From positions 1 to 18,241 of the forward strand of contig NZAS01000027.1 of the NCBI GenBank assembly GCA_002686195.1: a DNA stretch of 18,241 bases, in the 5' to 3' direction. Origin of the DNA: Candidatus Pacearchaeota archaeon (GTDB taxonomy: Archaea; Nanoarchaeota; Nanoarchaeia; Pacearchaeales; GW2011-AR1). Each line of letters opens with the position of its first letter. The first letter of the stretch is position 1. A program made the position numbers and the translations under genes. Shown here in pieces: positions 9,351 through 14,586 of this stretch. The notes beneath the pieces are model-generated. The model had not been told where the DNA came from. It ran no database searches and saw only the letters and a list, made by a program, of their open reading frames with translations.

Positions 9351-9553
9351 GCGATGTCGATGCCCAGCTCGCGGCGCTCAAGGTCGAGGTCGAGCACCTG
9401 GCCGAGGCGGTCGAGAAGCTCACCGCCACGACCGAGAAGCTGACCGCCCAGGCCAACCGCTGGAAGGGCGCTTTCGGCGTCGTGCTGTTCGCCGGCGGCC
9501 TCTTTGGCTGGCTGGTCAACACGCTGAGCGACCACCTGGGAGCGGGCTCATGA
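9347..9553 (+). CDS. Coiled-coil plus C-terminal TM protein, XhlA/holin-like
   Basis: A 68-residue product starting at ATG 9347, overlapping the previous stop (ATGA). Residues 3-37 form a heptad-patterned coiled coil with a duplicated EKLTA unit. Residues 41-60 (GAFGVVLFAGGLFGWLVNTL) form one membrane helix, followed by a short tail. This layout matches XhlA-type haemolysin/holin-associated phage proteins. The lysozyme downstream has no signal peptide and needs a membrane partner, and this gene sits directly before it. Holin function is inferred from shape and position, not from a conserved motif. Confidence 0.78.
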   Translation: MSDVDAQLAALKVEVEHLAEAVEKLTATTEKLTAQANRWKGAFGVVLFAGGLFGWLVNTLSDHLGAGS

Positions 9554-9963
9554 TCGACATCGAACAGCTCAAGGCGGACCTGCGCCGCGACGAGGGCACG
9601 CGCGCCAAGCCGTATCGCGACACGGTCGGCAAGCTGACCATCGGGGTGGGCAGGAATCTCGACGACGTCGGCCTGGTGCCGGGCGAGATCGAGCTGCTGC
9701 TGAGCAACGACACCCACACCGTGGTGGCGGCGCTCAACCAGCACTGCCCGTGGTGGGTGGAGCTGCCCGAGCCGCAAGGCCGGGCGCTGGCCAACATGTG
9801 CTTTAACCTCGGCGTCACGCGGCTGCTCGGCTTCAAGAAGATGCTGGCGGCGCTGGAGGCCCGGCAGTTTCACACCGCCGCCGACGAGGCGCTCGACAGC
9901 AAGTGGGCGCGGCAAGTGAAGGGCCGGGCGACGCGCATCGCCGCGCTTTACCGCACGACATGA
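9550..9963 (+). CDS. Endolysin, T4-type lysozyme (glycoside hydrolase family 24)
   Basis: The product is 137 residues and cleaves the N-acetylmuramic acid to N-acetylglucosamine bond of peptidoglycan. E15, D24 and T30 have the same spacing as the catalytic E11, D20 and T26 of T4 lysozyme, within DEGTRAKPYRDTVGKLTIGVG. A second conserved region is ALANMCFNLGVTRLLGFKKML. There is no signal peptide or TM helix, so it needs a holin to reach the wall. ATG 9550 overlaps the preceding stop (ATGA) and has GGGAG at 9538-9542 with a 7-base spacer. An in-frame extension upstream of this ATG is open but falls on the previous gene and is not needed. Confidence 0.93.
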   Translation: MIDIEQLKADLRRDEGTRAKPYRDTVGKLTIGVGRNLDDVGLVPGEIELLLSNDTHTVVAALNQHCPWWVELPEPQGRALANMCFNLGVTRLLGFKKMLAALEARQFHTAADEALDSKWARQVKGRATRIAALYRTT

Positions 9964-10406
9964 GCCTGGCACTGCGCCCGATATCGCTCAAGGACGCGAA
10001 CGCTTTCGTCGAGCGCCACCACCGCCACCACAAGCCCGTTGTCGGCCATAAGTTTTCGCTTGCCGCGACCTTGGGCGACACGGTTGTCGGCGTCGCCATA
10101 GTTGGCCGCTCGGTGGCTCGTATGCGCGATGACGGCGAAACGCTGGAAGTCACGCGGCTTTGCACGGACGGCACGCACAACGCGTGCTCGTTTCTCTACG
10201 GCGCGGCACGACGGGCGACATTCGCACTCGGCTACCGACGGCTCGGCACGTACACGCTGCCATCGGAAGGCGGCGCAAGCCTGCGCGCTTGTGGCTGGAA
10301 AAGCCTGGGCGAAAGAGGCGGCGGGCAATGGTCGCGGCCCAGTCGCAAGCGCCAACCCGCGACACACCCGACTGAGCCGAAGGTGCTCTGGGAGGTGACA
10401 GCATGA
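9960..10406 (+). CDS. XF1762 family GNAT-like phage protein
   Basis: A 148-residue product whose ATG overlaps the lysozyme stop (ATGA). It matches the XF1762 family found in many proteobacterial phages: N-terminal LRPISLKDANAFV, a histidine-rich HHRHHKPVVGH at 20-30, VGVAIVGRSVARM at 43-55, and EVTRLCTDGTHNACSFLYGAA at 63-83, which resembles the acetyl-CoA-binding region of GNAT acetyltransferases. The substrate is unknown. The last 40 residues are basic and look disordered. Position between endolysin and membrane genes suggests an accessory cargo gene rather than a lysis component. Confidence 0.85.
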   Translation: MSLALRPISLKDANAFVERHHRHHKPVVGHKFSLAATLGDTVVGVAIVGRSVARMRDDGETLEVTRLCTDGTHNACSFLYGAARRATFALGYRRLGTYTLPSEGGASLRACGWKSLGERGGGQWSRPSRKRQPATHPTEPKVLWEVTA

Positions 10407-10600
10407 CAATCAAGTGGAAGGACGACACCATGCACAAGTCTAAAAGCATCTGGGCCGGCGCCGCGATGGTCGTCGCGTCTGCCCTCAGTATGTGGCAGCC
10501 GGAGATCGGCGCGGCCGTTGGCGTCAACGATCCCGGCACCCTGTTCTCGATGGGGTTGGCCACGGTTTTCTTGAGGCTCGGCATCGCGAAGGGGGCGTGA
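10403..10600 (+). CDS. Small membrane protein, possible holin
   Basis: A 65-residue product. ATG 10403 overlaps the previous stop (ATGA) and has GGAGG at 10391-10395 with a 7-base spacer; a second ATG at 10430 also has a purine-rich site and could be used. Hydrophobic segments lie at about 16-31 (IWAGAAMVVASALSMW) and 46-62 (LFSMGLATVFLRLGIA), separated by a polar loop. Small two-segment proteins of this kind are common beside phage endolysins and are often called holins. No diagnostic motif is present, so the holin label is a guess from location. Confidence 0.78.
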   Translation: MTIKWKDDTMHKSKSIWAGAAMVVASALSMWQPEIGAAVGVNDPGTLFSMGLATVFLRLGIAKGA

Positions 10601-10601
10601 G

Positions 10602-10880
10602 ATGGATTTTTCCCAGGCACTGACACAACTAAAGGCCGGCGAGCGATTGCAACGCGCTGGGTGGAATGGCAAGGGGATGTTCCTCTACTTGGTCCGTGGC
10701 TCGGAGTTCACGGTGAACCGTGCGCCTCTCCTCGGGATTTACCCTGAAGGCAAGGTCATCAACTATTTGCCGCATATCGACATGCGGACAGCAGATGGCT
10801 CGTGCGTGCCTTGGCTCGCATCACAGACCGACTTGCTCGCCAACGATTGGGCCTGTCTAGGGCCGGAGGTGACGACATGA
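10602..10880 (+). CDS. DUF2829 / Thoeris anti-defence 2 (Tad2)-like protein
   Basis: The product is 92 residues, with ATG 10602 preceded by a G-rich site (AAGGGGG). The whole length fits the DUF2829 family, now associated with Tad2: RAGWNGKGMFLYLV, then GSEFTVNRAPLLGIYPEG, INYLPHIDMRTADG and VPWLASQTDLLANDW. Characterised Tad2 proteins bind and sequester the cyclic ADP-ribose-type signal made by the Thoeris TIR protein, so the effector is not activated. Family membership is clear from the sequence. Activity against a given Thoeris system is inferred. It lies in a chain of accessory genes, consistent with an anti-defence cargo role. Confidence 0.9.
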   Translation: MDFSQALTQLKAGERLQRAGWNGKGMFLYLVRGSEFTVNRAPLLGIYPEGKVINYLPHIDMRTADGSCVPWLASQTDLLANDWACLGPEVTT

Positions 10881-11137
10881 CCTTCTTCACGAAGACAGCC
10901 ATTGCTGCGACGCTGACGCTCGGTCTGTTCCTGCTCTTCACCGCCTGCACGGTGGTGGATAAGGCCCGCGACTTCTCTGGTGAGCAGGTAGCTCGTGCCG
11001 TGGAAGTGGAATGCGCGTTGAGCTGGCCCGAGCGGGAGAAGAATCTCGACGCCGTAAACCGCGGGCTTGCCGCGCGCGGGCTTGAGAGCAGGGCGACGGC
11101 GTTGGACTGCAATGGGGACGGGAAGCCCGATTTTTGA
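10877..11137 (+). CDS. Small lipoprotein, unknown function (possible outer-membrane spanin)
   Basis: An 86-residue product starting at ATG 10877, overlapping the Tad2-like stop (ATGA), with GGAGG at 10865-10869 and a 7-base spacer. The N-terminus is a short charged region plus hydrophobic core ending in LLFTAC, a plausible lipobox with C24 as the lipidated cysteine; the residue after it is Thr, which fits outer-membrane sorting. The remainder is charged, with a second cysteine pair (VECALSW, ALDCNGDG). Its place after lysis genes makes an o-spanin role possible, but it lacks the proline-rich character usual in Rz1-like proteins. Confidence 0.78.
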   Translation: MTFFTKTAIAATLTLGLFLLFTACTVVDKARDFSGEQVARAVEVECALSWPEREKNLDAVNRGLAARGLESRATALDCNGDGKPDF

Positions 11138-11250
11138 GTTGGCGGCTGCGGATATACGAGTTCCTGGCCACGCCGGCACATGGTTGGCTTTGGCTGTGCG
11201 CCCGGTTGGTCGGTTGGCGTTTCGAATGCGGGCCTGTCTGTCAGCGATGA
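11134..11250 (+). CDS. Possible 38-aa ORF, Trp-rich, start and reality uncertain
   Basis: TTG 11134 overlaps the lipoprotein stop as TTGA. The product WRLRIYEFLATPAHGWLWLC and following residues have a protein-like mix of aromatic and charged residues. Roughly two thirds of its codons end in G or C. The frame stops at TGA 11248-11250 and is the same frame as the 11272 gene, with another stop (TAG 11254) in between. It may be a real small gene, or the front half of a once longer gene broken before 11272. Confidence 0.3.
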   Translation: MSWRLRIYEFLATPAHGWLWLCARLVGWRFECGPVCQR

Positions 11251-11271
11251 CGATAGCGCACCCGATACCTG

Positions 11272-11463
11272 ATGTGGGCTCTGGCGCTCTCGCTGTGCTG
11301 GCTCAACGTCACGGGCGAGATGACCTGCGAGACTTGGCACTACGAGCCCGAGCCGACCATGATGGCGTGTTACGCCCTGGCCGATCAGGAAGAGGCGCGG
11401 CTGCGCTCGCAGCGGCCCCGCACCACGGCTGTGGCGAAGCTCTGCAACGAGGTGCGGCCGTGA
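11272..11463 (+). CDS. Small protein with hydrophobic N-terminus, unknown function
   Basis: A 63-residue product from ATG 11272. About 90% of codons end in G or C, a strong sign of coding. The N-terminus (MWALALSLCWLNVTG) is hydrophobic, followed by cysteines at TCETW, MACYA and KLCNE. There is no clear ribosome binding site, so the start could be wrong or the gene could be the remnant of a longer one extending upstream. It is the last plus-strand gene before the convergence with minus-strand genes. No family recognised. Confidence 0.5.
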   Translation: MWALALSLCWLNVTGEMTCETWHYEPEPTMMACYALADQEEARLRSQRPRTTAVAKLCNEVRP

Positions 11464-11506
11464 CGGAAGTCGCCGACCAGTGTAACCTGCAGCACGCATC
11501 CATGGC

Positions 11507-11707
11507 TCAGCTCTGTGCTTTGATGGTGGCGGCGAGACGAATCTCGGCAAGGACATCCTCGATCCAGCCGCAAAACAGCCAGCCACCCTCATTTGGCTTG
11601 TAGCCGTGAACCTCGCCATCGGCGGTGATGCGATAGCGCTCAAAGCTGTACTGATCGTGCAGCAGGTGCTGTCGGATCGCGGTGCGCTCGGCCTTGGTTA
11701 CTGTCAT
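11507..11707 (-). CDS. Small phage protein of 66 aa, unknown function
   Basis: Starts at ATG 11707-11705 with a GGGAGA-type ribosome binding site just upstream. The sequence has a YSFERYRITADGEVHGYKP stretch followed by GGWLFCGWIEDVLAEIRLA, a small compact alpha/beta-looking protein without TM helices or signal. It has its own promoter at 11755-11784 with a palindromic operator, so it is probably expressed and repressed separately from the genes further right. It ends 44 bases from the convergent plus-strand gene stop; no convincing terminator is seen between them. Confidence 0.75.
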   Translation of the reverse strand: MTVTKAERTAIRQHLLHDQYSFERYRITADGEVHGYKPNEGGWLFCGWIEDVLAEIRLAATIKAQS

Positions 11708-11754
11708 TTCTCTCTCCCTGAATGGGCGGCCACAGGCCCTGTTGCGATGACAAT

Positions 11755-11784
11755 AAAATAGGACGAACAGTCCTAGGGTGTCAA
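11755..11784 (-). promoter_or_regulatory. Sigma70-type promoter for the 11707 gene
   Basis: Read on the minus strand, a perfect -35 box TTGACA (11784-11779) is followed after 18 bases by TATTTT (11760-11755) as the -10. Transcription would begin about 40 bases before the ATG at 11707. The local sequence is AT-rich compared with its surroundings, which supports a promoter. Confidence 0.6.
11759..11775. promoter_or_regulatory. Palindromic operator in the promoter spacer
   Basis: TAGGAC, a 5-base spacer GAACA, then GTCCTA form a perfect 6-bp inverted repeat between and touching the -35 and -10 boxes, the usual place for a repressor site. The HigA-like HTH gene (11898-12188) and the HTH protein at 12181-12597 are candidate binders, by proximity only. 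Confidence 0.5.
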
Positions 11785-11812
11785 GAGAAAAATTCAGCGC
11801 GGGCGAGGGTGG

Positions 11813-11893
11813 TCATAGGGTTAGCGCCGCCGCCGCATACCCAACAAGGCTGCCGATGAAAAAGCCGGCGGCAAATATCAAGTGGCTCTTCAT
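11813..11893 (-). CDS. 26-aa single-TM peptide, DUF3789-like
   Basis: The ATG at 11893-11891 has GAGAGG upstream within the end of the HigA-like gene. The 26-residue product MKSHLIFAAGFFIGSLVGYA followed by AAALTL is almost entirely one membrane helix with small-residue GxxxG-type spacing. It resembles the tiny DUF3789 membrane peptides common in phages. A longer in-frame extension upstream exists but falls on the HigA-like gene and has shadow-like composition. Function unknown. Confidence 0.62.
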   Translation of the reverse strand: MKSHLIFAAGFFIGSLVGYAAAALTL

Positions 11894-11897
11894 TGTG

Positions 11898-12188
11898 CTA
11901 TCCTCTCTCCAGCTCTCGTGGTGGCTCGTGGTCTCGCCATGCCCTGTCGAGACTGAGAAAAAAGCTCGCGGAGACCCCGAACGCTCGCGCGAGACCCTGT
12001 GCCGTTTCCTCGGCAAGGATCATGTCGCGCGACGGCGCGTGAATAAGAAGGTCGATATCGAGTTGGTTGACGGCCGGATCGCCGCCCATCCGCGCCGCAA
12101 GATCGGCGGTCGTCCAGCCACGCTCGGTTAGTTCATCCGCGATGAACTCTCCGGGGGGGAATGTCTCGGCCACCGTCCGCTCAGTCAT
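11898..12188 (-). CDS. HigA-like HTH antitoxin/regulator without a toxin partner
   Basis: The product is 96 residues. FPPGEFIADELTERGWTTADLAARMGG matches the start of HigA/XRE antidote proteins, and the C-terminal LARAFGVSASFFLSLDRAW matches their usual ending. The central helix-turn-helix region is atypical, with an acidic DIDLLIHAPSRD stretch where the recognition helix is expected. The ATG at 12188 overlaps the end of the upstream gene by 8 bases. No HigB toxin lies beside it, so it is more likely a phage regulator or an antitoxin mimic than half of a complete toxin-antitoxin pair. The latter two roles are inference. Confidence 0.82.
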   Translation of the reverse strand: MTERTVAETFPPGEFIADELTERGWTTADLAARMGGDPAVNQLDIDLLIHAPSRDMILAEETAQGLARAFGVSASFFLSLDRAWRDHEPPRELERG

Positions 12189-12597
12189 GTCCCGTGCTCA
12201 GGACCACCAGCCCGACCTCGAGCTGCGTACCGATCTCGCTCACCCCGCGCCGGAAGATCGCCCGGCAATGCTCGTGAGACCCGCGATATCCCAGCCTCTG
12301 CCGCGCCCGCATGATCGCCCGCCAGCTCGCCCCGCAGGCCCTGGCGAGGACCACCGCGCGCACGTCCGCATCGAGCGGCAGCAGCCAGCCCAACACCTCG
12401 TCGAGCCGGCTGATCTCCTCCGGCGTCGGCAGGGTCCGCACGACCTTGACCGGGGTATACCCGTATGCCGTCCACTCGTCCGGCGCGTCAGGCCACAGCG
12501 CCTTGACCTTCGGCGGCAGCTCGCCGCGCGGGATAGGCGTCCGCTTCAACGTGCGCCCGGCCTCTTCCAGCCGGCCCAGCAGTTCGTCAGGTGTCAT
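12181..12597 (-). CDS. DUF6362-like HTH phage protein
   Basis: A 138-residue product from ATG 12597. It resembles DUF6362 proteins of phages: N-terminal LLGRLEEAGRTLKRTP, a middle WPDAPDEWTAYGYTPVKVVR, then LDEVLGWLLPLDADVRAVVLARACGASWRAIMRARQRLG, which is a helix-turn-helix of the sigma/homeodomain-like type. The role is unknown; DNA binding is likely from the HTH. No strong ribosome binding site is visible. It is the first gene of the left minus-strand cluster and faces a lone plus-strand gene across a region with inverted repeats, so it may help control that divergent region. Confidence 0.78.
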   Translation of the reverse strand: MTPDELLGRLEEAGRTLKRTPIPRGELPPKVKALWPDAPDEWTAYGYTPVKVVRTLPTPEEISRLDEVLGWLLPLDADVRAVVLARACGASWRAIMRARQRLGYRGSHEHCRAIFRRGVSEIGTQLEVGLVVLSTGHD

Positions 12598-12610
12598 GCG
12601 GGCCCGTTTT

Positions 12611-12632
12611 CTGTACCACGTCCGTCCTACAG
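12611..12632. promoter_or_regulatory. Spaced inverted half-sites CTGTA / TACAG
   Basis: CTGTA (12611-12615) and TACAG (12628-12632) are inverted with a 12-base spacer, 14 bases upstream of the ATG of the 12597 gene. The same half-site makes up the perfect palindrome at 12702-12718, so one protein could bind both. Confidence 0.35.
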
Positions 12633-12692
12633 CCCGTTACCAAGCTTGGCATCGGCGACTATGACGGTTTGGAGCCGCTCGACGACTCCGGC

Positions 12693-12947
12693 ATGCCAGT
12701 CGCTACAGAATCTGTAGCAGTTTCAGGATCAGGGTTATCAGGTCCATCGTGCGGCGACAAGACGCCCGGCAACGCCCGCCGCTCGGTGAGCCGCTACGAG
12801 GACACCGCCAGCGAGGCTGTGCCGTCCGGCGCCGTGCAGCGCCTGCTGGTGCTCGCCGCCACCATGCCGAGCGTGCGCCACAAGCTCGAGCGCTGGCAGG
12901 ACTCGGAAGCCCTGGCCGCCGATATCGAGGCCGCCGCCAAGGACTGA
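12693..12947 (+). CDS. Lone plus-strand small protein between two minus clusters, unknown function
   Basis: 84 residues from ATG 12693; the start is uncertain because no ribosome binding site is seen, and GTG 12786 is an alternative. From about 12750 on, nearly every codon ends in G or C, so the frame is coding. The C-terminal half is helical: AVQRLLVLAATMPSVRHKLERWQDSEALAADIEAAAKD. The first 25 residues are Ser/Gly/Val-rich with poor codon use and cover a palindrome, so they may be untranslated leader. It is divergent from the 12597 gene and its stop lies 5 bases from the convergent stop at 12953. No family recognised; regulatory role possible from position only. Confidence 0.6.
   Translation: MPVATESVAVSGSGLSGPSCGDKTPGNARRSVSRYEDTASEAVPSGAVQRLLVLAATMPSVRHKLERWQDSEALAADIEAAAKD
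12702..12718. promoter_or_regulatory. Perfect palindrome GCTACAG-AAT-CTGTAGC
   Basis: Seven-base perfect arms with a 3-base centre, a typical operator size for a dimeric HTH repressor. It lies in the divergent region between the 12597 gene (minus) and the confidently coding part of the plus-strand gene. Three ATCAGG/TCAGG copies follow at 12723-12742. Confidence 0.45.
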
Positions 12948-12952
12948 GCCCG

Positions 12953-14158
12953 TCATCCCGCCCCCTTCTCGCGCTTGAGGTCGGCCGGCAGCTCCGGCAT
13001 CACGCCAGAGCACGGCCCAGCTCGCGGCGTTTGCGGTTCGGCTCGTGGGTCAGTATCGCACAGCGCCGCACCAGGGCCGCCGGGGTCGGGCGTTTCTGCT
13101 CCGTGTCCCGCCATTCCTCCGCCGCTGCCGCGATCGCCCATTTGGGATAGCTCGCCAGGGCTTGCGCCCAGTCCAGCGCCACCGCTTCGGCGATGTCCTG
13201 GCTCATCTCCGGCTGCCAGTAATGGGTCAGCAGTGCTGTCACGCGGAAGATGATCCACTCTGGTGCGGCCCGGTCCAGGCGCCGATCCACCTGCGTCAGT
13301 TCCGCTTGCAGCTCCTGCCGGTTGACTTGGGCTTGCAGCGCCCGCGATGACGGTACCGGTTTCTGCGGATTCTTCGCCTCTGCCTCCAGCTCCCTCAGCA
13401 GTCTGTCGGTTAAGACGTGCAATGGCTCGCCGTGCGCCTTCTTCCCGGGCCGAGATGCGTTCTTCGCCTGTTCCATTTCCAACCTCAACGTCCTCGTCTG
13501 CCCAGCGGGCCTGGTTGAGCCAAACCGGCGGATGGGCGATAAACTGTTTGTCCTTGCCGACCATGGCTGCGGCATAGCGCTGGCAGCCAGCCAGAATCTC
13601 GGCAGGGCTCGCCTCCTTCAGCGCCTTTCGGTAAGCCGCCGTCGCCTCGCGCTTCTTCACCTTCCGAGGGTAGGCTTCCCAGAAGCTGGCGAAGTCGTCC
13701 GGCCCGCGGTCAACGCTGGTTGACCGTTCTTTTCCCTTCCCTTCCTTTCCCTGTTCCCTTCCCTTCCCTTCCAGGCGGGAGGTCTCCGTGCGTTGCGCGT
13801 GAGGGCTCCCTGACTCCTCCCACGCGATTTGTAAGCCGCTGATTTCGCTACCGCTTTTGCGGTTGATGTATTGGTGCTTCGCGAATTTGACGATATGGCC
13901 GTAGCATCTGCCGTCTGCCCCCGTGCCGCACCGTATCCAGCCAATCGCGGCCAGCGAATTGAGGCTGTCGTGAACGCTCACGGAGGGCTCACGGAGTGGG
14001 ATGCACATCGACTGAATGAGCTTGGCGTTGGCATTGAAATAGCCTTCGTCGTCGGCGTAGTTGAGCAATGCGGCGGCCAACAGGTGGGTGGCTTCCGGTA
14101 GCGCGCTCAGCTCCTCATGCTGCCAGAACTCGGGCTTTATGGTGCGGATGCGTGCCAT
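12953..14158 (-). CDS. Replisome organizer-like replication protein with long overprinted tail
   Basis: The product is 401 residues. ATG 14158 overlaps the DnaA-domain gene stop (TGATG), which fixes the start; an upstream in-frame extension is open but unnecessary. Residues 1-115, beginning MARIRTIKPEFWQHEELSAL, form the winged-helix N-domain common in phage replication initiators. Residues 120-150 are a Lys/Glu/Gly linker encoded by a GGGAA-repeat tract. Residues 154-221 (FASFWEAYPRKVKKREATAA to HPPVWLNQARW) match the C-terminal domain of DnaT/DUF1376-type replisome organizers. The natural homology ends near residue 225, but the frame runs on for about 175 Gly/Pro/Ala-rich residues with poor third-position GC, across which another gene is written. 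Likely recruits host helicase to the phage origin. Confidence 0.85.
   Translation of the reverse strand: MARIRTIKPEFWQHEELSALPEATHLLAAALLNYADDEGYFNANAKLIQSMCIPLREPSVSVHDSLNSLAAIGWIRCGTGADGRCYGHIVKFAKHQYINRKSGSEISGLQIAWEESGSPHAQRTETSRLEGKGREQGKEGKGKERSTSVDRGPDDFASFWEAYPRKVKKREATAAYRKALKEASPAEILAGCQRYAAAMVGKDKQFIAHPPVWLNQARWADEDVEVGNGTGEERISAREEGARRAIARLNRQTAEGAGGRGEESAETGTVIAGAASPSQPAGAASGTDAGGSAPGPGRTRVDHLPRDSTADPLLAAGDEPGHRRSGGAGLGASPGELSQMGDRGSGGGMAGHGAETPDPGGPGAALCDTDPRAEPQTPRAGPCSGVMPELPADLKREKGAG
13000..13476 (-). CDS. Phage replication-module protein nested in the initiator tail
   Basis: A 158-residue product. ATG 13476 has GAGG with a 6-base spacer. About 80% of codons end in G or C, against a much lower figure for the overlapping frame, so this is the better-supported frame here. 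Residues 1-60 are polar and helical. Residues 65-158 (LDRAAPEWIIFRVTALLTHYW through DIAEAVALDWAQALASYPKWAIAAAAEEW to RRPTPAALVRR-like RPTPAALVRRCAIL) look like a helical domain often seen after the initiator gene in proteobacterial phages, which may act as a helicase loader or partner; that role is inferred from position. It lies wholly within codons 228-387 of the replisome organizer frame. Confidence 0.8.
   Translation of the reverse strand: MEQAKNASRPGKKAHGEPLHVLTDRLLRELEAEAKNPQKPVPSSRALQAQVNRQELQAELTQVDRRLDRAAPEWIIFRVTALLTHYWQPEMSQDIAEAVALDWAQALASYPKWAIAAAAEEWRDTEQKRPTPAALVRRCAILTHEPNRKRRELGRALA
13727..13772 (-). repeat. Polypurine GGGAA repeat tract with G-quadruplex pattern
   Basis: On the minus strand this is a nearly pure purine run made of GGGAA units with six GGG runs; four of them (13768-13749) are separated by 2, 2 and 4 bases, which fits the canonical quadruplex pattern. 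It encodes the Lys/Glu/Gly linker of the replication initiator. Phage origins often lie inside initiator genes, so an origin or regulatory role is possible. Confidence 0.6.
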
Positions 14159-14586
14159 CAGCCCACCGTCGCCTTGAGCATTCGCTTGGCGAAACCCACC
14201 GGATCCCGCCGCGCCGCCCGTATCGCCGCCACCCGCCACTCCTCGACAACCTCGTCTATGGCCTGCTCGATCGGCGGTGGCAGGTCCTTGAGCCTGTCCG
14301 TCAAGATGGCTTCCAGGGCGCTCACCGTGACCGCCAGCACGGCATCATCCGCCATGCGCTGCTCGACACGGTGGCAGCCATGCAGGACGGTCGTGTGGTC
14401 CCTGTTGCCGAACTCGCGACCGATCGCCGGCAGGCTCTGGCGCGTCAGCTTCTTGGCCAGAAACATCGCCACTTGCCGCGGCCGGACTATGTGCGCGGCG
14501 CGCCTGTCAGAGCACAACTCTCGCAGCGTGAGGCCGAACTCGTCCGCCACGGCATGCTGTATCTCTGCTATGCCGGGGTCGGTCAT
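14158..14586 (-). CDS. Stand-alone DnaA domain IV-like DNA-binding protein
   Basis: 142 residues; ATG 14586 overlaps the previous stop (ATGA). Residues 12-80 match the DNA-binding domain IV of DnaA: VADEFGLTLRELCSDRRAAHIVRPRQVAMFLAKKLT followed by the signature GNRDHTTVLHG at 60-70, where the arginine and the DHTT motif contact the DnaA box. There is no AAA+ ATPase domain. The C-terminal 60 residues are a helical extension (IEQAIDEVVEEWRVAAIRAAR). It lies directly before the initiator gene, so it may bind DnaA-box-like sites at the phage origin, recruit host replication proteins, or compete with host DnaA; these roles are inferred. Confidence 0.92.
   Translation of the reverse strand: MTDPGIAEIQHAVADEFGLTLRELCSDRRAAHIVRPRQVAMFLAKKLTRQSLPAIGREFGNRDHTTVLHGCHRVEQRMADDAVLAVTVSALEAILTDRLKDLPPPIEQAIDEVVEEWRVAAIRAARRDPVGFAKRMLKATVG

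Noticed and set aside
11464..11506. Weak AGCAC/GTGCT stem as a bidirectional terminator between convergent genes
   Set aside because: Five base pairs with a loop of about 20 and no T-run; not convincing.
11247..11603. ATG at 11247 overlapping a stop, opening a 118-codon frame
   Set aside because: Poor third-position GC, and it runs antisense through the 66-aa minus gene, which has an RBS and promoter.
12738..13013. Minus-strand frame of 91 codons linking the initiator to the left cluster
   Set aside because: Gly/Ala-rich mirror of the plus-strand gene, whose codons almost all end in G or C.
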